Source: Ramlibacter pinisoli (GTDB lineage Bacteria > Pseudomonadota > Gammaproteobacteria > Burkholderiales > Burkholderiaceae_C). Taken from it: a stretch of 64,000 bases of DNA. A program made the translations under genes and the position numbers. Positions 60,889 to 64,000 of the stretch are shown here, in pieces. The stretch is from the NCBI RefSeq assembly GCF_009758015.1, contig NZ_WSEL01000009.1, forward strand, positions 1,116,001-1,180,000, written 5' to 3'. The notes under the pieces were generated by a model. That model saw only the letters and a program-made list of their open reading frames with translations. It searched no databases and had not been told where the DNA came from. Position 1 is the first letter of the stretch, and each line of letters starts with the position of its first letter.

Positions 60889-61701
60889 GTGCGGCTCGCG
60901 TTGGCCTGCGTCGCGTTGCTGCAGGCAGCCGTTACCCACGCCCATGTCTACGGAATCGACCGCCGCGTGCAACGCGACGCCGACACGCTGCCGTACCGGG
61001 CGGTCGGCACGCTCGTCGAGCCGCGCACGGGCAGCGGCGGCACGGCTTTCCTCGTCGGGCGCTGCCATGTCGTCAGCGCGCACCACGTACCGTACGCCGC
61101 CGGCGCGTGGCGCGACCCGGCGAACCTGTGGAGCTTAGCCCGGCGGGCGCGCTTCCAGGCCCGCCCGCAGCCGGGCAAGGCACGGGTGTTCGCGTCGACC
61201 ACGATCGCGACCGTCGTCGACGCCGGGCGCTTCACCGAAGACGATTTCGCCGGCGCCGCGGGCGACTGGGCGATCCTGCGCCTCGACAACTGCCTCGGCG
61301 ACCGCTACGGCTGGCTGCGCGTCGACCGCTACACGACGCCGGAAAGCCTGCCCGGCAAGACGCTGACGAGCATTGGCTACCCCCGCTCGCGCGCTCGCCG
61401 GCCCGGCGTGACCGTCGAGACCGATTGCCGGGCACGCGACTTCGGCCCCGCGCCCGGCATCTTCGGCGTCGACTGCGCGTTCGAGAATGGCATGTCGGGC
61501 GGGCCGCTGCTCGCGCGCCAGCCCGACGGCACGTGGCGCGTGGTCGGCGTGATCTCGCAGTCGCTGGGCACCGGGTCTCCGACCAGGTACTCGATGGCGA
61601 ACCGCAACCAGGCGGTGCACGTCTCAGCATTCCGCAAGGCACTGGACCGCGCGCTCGGCGCCGAGACGCGGCGGACGGCGCCGGCGGCAAAGCGGCCCTG
61701 A
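60889..61701 (+). CDS. Trypsin-like serine protease, exported
   Basis: 270 residues from the GTG at 60889 (AGGGG about 9 bases upstream), which opens into a signal peptide (RLALACVALLQAAVTHAHV). Chymotrypsin fold: His in FLVGRCHVVSAHHVPYA, Asp in AAGDWAILRLDNCL, Ser in ENGMSGGPLLARQPDGTWR. Cys pairs C-CHVV and C-LGD, C-RAR and C-AFE could form disulfides. A Met start at 60796 is also possible. It lies just beyond the insertion sequence. Confidence 0.82.
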   Translation: MRLALACVALLQAAVTHAHVYGIDRRVQRDADTLPYRAVGTLVEPRTGSGGTAFLVGRCHVVSAHHVPYAAGAWRDPANLWSLARRARFQARPQPGKARVFASTTIATVVDAGRFTEDDFAGAAGDWAILRLDNCLGDRYGWLRVDRYTTPESLPGKTLTSIGYPRSRARRPGVTVETDCRARDFGPAPGIFGVDCAFENGMSGGPLLARQPDGTWRVVGVISQSLGTGSPTRYSMANRNQAVHVSAFRKALDRALGAETRRTAPAAKRP

Positions 61702-62188
61702 TCGAGCTTCTTGCCCATGGCAGAGTGGAACGAACGAGAACACGAATGGCTTGCTCAGGCAGTCCCTGCCGAAGGGCCTGGACATGGCGTCCACCAGGAC
61801 GGCAAATTGGTTCCCATTCCGAGCAGTGCGGCGGAAGCTCCGTCCACGCAGTGATGCTGGTTTCGGCCAGAAACAGCCCCCGCCGCCGGTGAGGATCGCG
61901 ACGACGGCGCATTCGTACGGCAGCGAAGACCAGCCTCCCGCGCAAGTGCCGATCGCTGCAGTTTGAGCAGCGTCAAAATCAGACCGGGCGAGCCCGGGAT
62001 TGGCATCCCAGCCGGTGCGCGCCGCCGCCCGGGCCGCAAGGGGTCGCGGAATCCGAGGCCGATGGCTAGGCAGCCACCTGGAGCTAATGACCAGCTAGGT
62101 TGCGGCTCACCCAGACCAACCGCATCGGCGAGACGATCCGCGCCCCTAGAATGACCGCGGCCGCACCCGTGCGCTCAAGGAGAGGCAG
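61702..62188. other. 487-base stretch without a supported gene
   Basis: Between the protease and the cyclase fusion. Short frames occur (for example 61751-61966, plus) but show no family, signal peptide or ribosome-binding site. Confidence 0.5.
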
Positions 62189-63610
62189 ATGGCCGAACTC
62201 CAGCAGGACGTTCGTTTTTGTACGAGCAGCGATGGCACCAGCATCGCTTACGCGACCATGGGCAGCGGACTCCCGCTCGTCAGACCAGCCCACTTCCTCA
62301 CGCACCTGGAGTTCGATCTCGAGAGCCCGGTCATGCAGCCCTGGCTCGTCGAGCTCAGCAGGCACAACATGCTGCTGCGGTACGACGGCCGCGGAACCGG
62401 ACTTTCCAGTCGAGACCCTCCCGAAATCTCCTTCGAGACCGCAATTGCGGATCTCGAGGCGGTGGTGGATGGGGCCGGCGTGGATCGCTTCGCACTCTTT
62501 GGGTGTTCACAGGGATGTGCAACGTCGATCGCGTATGCGGCGCGGCATCCTGAACGAGTCACCCGTCTCGTCGTCTATGGCGGATACGCGCGCGGGTTCC
62601 TGAAGCGCAATCCGACGGAGCAACAGCGCCGCGAACTCCAGGCATTGCTCGATCTGATGAAGGTCGGGTGGGGTCGCGAGAACCCGGCTTACCGTCAGAT
62701 CTTCACGTCGCAGTTCATTCCCGACGCGAGCGCCAAGCAGGCCGCCTGGTTCAATGAGCAGGAGCGCATGTCGGCCACACCAGAGTGTGCGGTCCGCCTG
62801 CTCGAGTCTTGGGGAGCGATCGATGTCTCCGATCTTGCACGGCAAATCAAGTGCCCGACCCTCGTCCTTCACCTGCGCCAGGACATGCGTACTCCAGTGG
62901 ATGAAGGGCGCCTGGTGGCAAGCCTGATTCCGGGTGCGCGGTTCGTCTCCGTCGAAGGGCGCAATCATGTGTTGCTCAAGGGCGAGGCCTGTTTCGGCAA
63001 GGTGTTCTCGGCTCTGCAGGACTTCGTGAACCCCGGCCTGAGATCGACTGAAATCACGCCGGCGGCCTCAAGCGCAGATCTCAAGCAACGGCTCGTCGCG
63101 ATCCTTGCGGCAGACGTCGCTGGCTATTCGCGGCTGATGGCGCGGAATGAACTCGGGACCCTGAACGCGCTGGATCGCGCGCGCAGCATCTTCAACACCC
63201 TGATTGAATTGAACCAGGGTCGCGTCGTCGACATGGCAGGGGATTCGCTTCTTGCCGTCTTCGACACAGCGAACGGCGCGCTTGGCGCCGCCATCCAGGC
63301 GCAGCGCGCACTCGCTTCCAGACCAGGGAGCCCCGAGGATGACCGGATGAGTTTCCGGATCGGCGTCCATATCGGGGACATCATCGAGAAGCTCGACGGC
63401 ACCGTCTACGGGGACGGCGTCAACGTGGCGGCCAGACTGCAGGGTCTTGCCGAGCCCGGGGGCATCATGGTGTCCGACCTGATCTATTCCGTGGTTCGCG
63501 GCGACATGAAGGCAGCCCTTGTCGACGCCGGCGTTCACGCGGTCAAGAACATTGCGCATCCGATTCCCGCGTTTCGGGTGCGCATGACGCCCGGCATCGG
63601 CGCGCAGTGA
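62189..63610 (+). CDS. Alpha/beta-hydrolase fused to a class III adenylate cyclase domain
   Basis: 473 residues. Residues ~10-285 are an alpha/beta-hydrolase (nucleophile elbow LFGCSQGCATSIAYAARHPE with Ser; HLRQDMRTPVDEGRL acid region; VEGRNHVLLKGE His). Residues ~300-470 are a class III nucleotide cyclase catalytic domain: RLVAILAADVAGYSRLMARN (first metal Asp), VDMAGDSLLAVFDTANGALG (second metal Asp), RIGVHIGDIIEKLDGTVYGD and GDGVNVAARLQGLAEPGGIM. It would make cAMP, with the hydrolase part perhaps sensing a ligand. AGGAGAGGCAG precedes the ATG. Confidence 0.9.
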   Translation: MAELQQDVRFCTSSDGTSIAYATMGSGLPLVRPAHFLTHLEFDLESPVMQPWLVELSRHNMLLRYDGRGTGLSSRDPPEISFETAIADLEAVVDGAGVDRFALFGCSQGCATSIAYAARHPERVTRLVVYGGYARGFLKRNPTEQQRRELQALLDLMKVGWGRENPAYRQIFTSQFIPDASAKQAAWFNEQERMSATPECAVRLLESWGAIDVSDLARQIKCPTLVLHLRQDMRTPVDEGRLVASLIPGARFVSVEGRNHVLLKGEACFGKVFSALQDFVNPGLRSTEITPAASSADLKQRLVAILAADVAGYSRLMARNELGTLNALDRARSIFNTLIELNQGRVVDMAGDSLLAVFDTANGALGAAIQAQRALASRPGSPEDDRMSFRIGVHIGDIIEKLDGTVYGDGVNVAARLQGLAEPGGIMVSDLIYSVVRGDMKAALVDAGVHAVKNIAHPIPAFRVRMTPGIGAQ

Positions 63611-63787
63611 GCCGGCAGTTGATTGACACCCCCTTCCGGCTTCCTCAGGCCTCGCCGGGCTTCCAGTCCGGAATGCAGCCACCGAGCGTCGGGTGGTCCA
63701 TCTCATCCCATTGCGCTGGATGGATTCGACGTTCTGTCGAACTTCAGGGGATGCCGGGAATGTCCTTGCACTGCCGGTCAAGGTCCC

Positions 63788-63823
63788 AAAAATGAGCCCT
63801 CTGGCTTTCTGCCAGAGGGCTCA
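63788..63823 (-). terminator. Strong hairpin, terminator on the minus strand
   Basis: Perfect 13-bp inverted repeat (63793-63805 and 63811-63823) with a 5-base loop. On the minus strand it is followed by TTTTT (63788-63792), so it ends a leftward transcript entering from beyond the window edge; it lacks a T-run on the plus strand but may still slow the cyclase transcript. Confidence 0.75.
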
Positions 63824-64000
63824 ACGGTCAGGCTGAAGAAACTTGCAAAGAACGCCTGCCACTGTCGATGATGCGTCGGACTCTCGGGTGGAGTTGGCCT
63901 GATCGCGGGTTTGTCCCTAAGGCGCCTCGATGGTCGGCAGAGCTCAACAAGCGAGGATGGGCAGGCAGGACCGAGCGGCTGCTTTGCTTGTAGTCCAAGT

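Noticed and set aside
61751..61966. Small plus-strand frame before the cyclase fusion
   Set aside because: No motif or ribosome-binding site, and no partner gene.
63824..64000. Possible partial gene at the right edge
   Set aside because: A minus-strand terminator at 63788 implies a leftward transcript, but no coding frame or RNA fold could be recognised in the remaining bases.

Overview
The window looks like chromosomal DNA of a high-GC betaproteobacterium of the order Burkholderiales, most like the Comamonadaceae (Ramlibacter/Variovorax type). This is an inference from gene content: five Bug/TctC-type periplasmic receptors, a paired cphA'/cphA cyanophycin locus, many LysR-governed CoA-thioester catabolic operons, frequent ATGA/GTGA start-stop overlaps and consistently high GC. 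No rRNA, CRISPR array or prophage was seen.

Layout. 0-10 kb: two divergent units. A LysR gene (4416) faces a leftward operon (galD/prpF-like tautomerase, Bug, hot-dog hydratase, class III CoA-transferase). An IclR gene (7023) faces a rightward operon (4-oxalomesaconate hydratase LigJ-like, Bug, LigK-like aldolase). Together they hold three consecutive late steps of protocatechuate/gallate meta-cleavage, but no ring-cleavage gene. 10-18 kb: secreted proteins of unknown function, a PHB-depolymerase-type esterase, a bacterioferritin-like protein, a nucleotidyltransferase and a LysR gene. 18-36 kb: acyl-CoA catabolism. An ADP-forming acyl-CoA ligase and enoyl-CoA hydratase diverge from a hydrolase / flavin monooxygenase / Bug / paired acyl-CoA dehydrogenase / flavin reductase operon. 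Then come Bug-aldolase-amidohydrolase and Bug-CoA-transferase-hydratase-TauE operons with a divergent LysR.

36-42 kb: one leftward eight-gene operon (rpiB, FadR-type regulator, ribokinase, two permeases, ATPase, binding protein, amidohydrolase) with a FadR-like operator in front. 42.6 kb: tRNA-Leu(CAG) and its terminator. 42.8-51.4 kb: a cyanophycin locus. cphA' and cphA run leftward. Divergent from them are an ABC exporter with an extra N-terminal domain, a DUF1854 protein and a cyanophycinase. CphA' lacks the Mur-ligase P-loop lysine and the Mur C-terminal domain.

51.5-56 kb: MFS pump and azoreductase divergent from a MocR-type regulator (two direct operator repeats), then an AhpD-like protein and a Gdx-like SMR exporter. 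56-59 kb: a small Cys protein whose ribosome-binding site lies in a hairpin, an RRM protein, a MerR regulator with a MerT/MerF-like membrane protein behind a typical 19-bp-spacer promoter, and ynfA. 59-60.5 kb: an IS110-family element with 11-bp inverted repeats, probably IS1111-like. 60.9-63.6 kb: a trypsin-like protease and an alpha/beta-hydrolase/adenylate cyclase fusion.

The strongest leads are the cyanophycin locus with its exporter and degenerate second synthetase, the tautomerase/receptor junction whose reading frame hangs on a six-base G run, the IS1111-like element with a long non-coding 3' segment, and several clean operator sites beside the regulators likely to use them.
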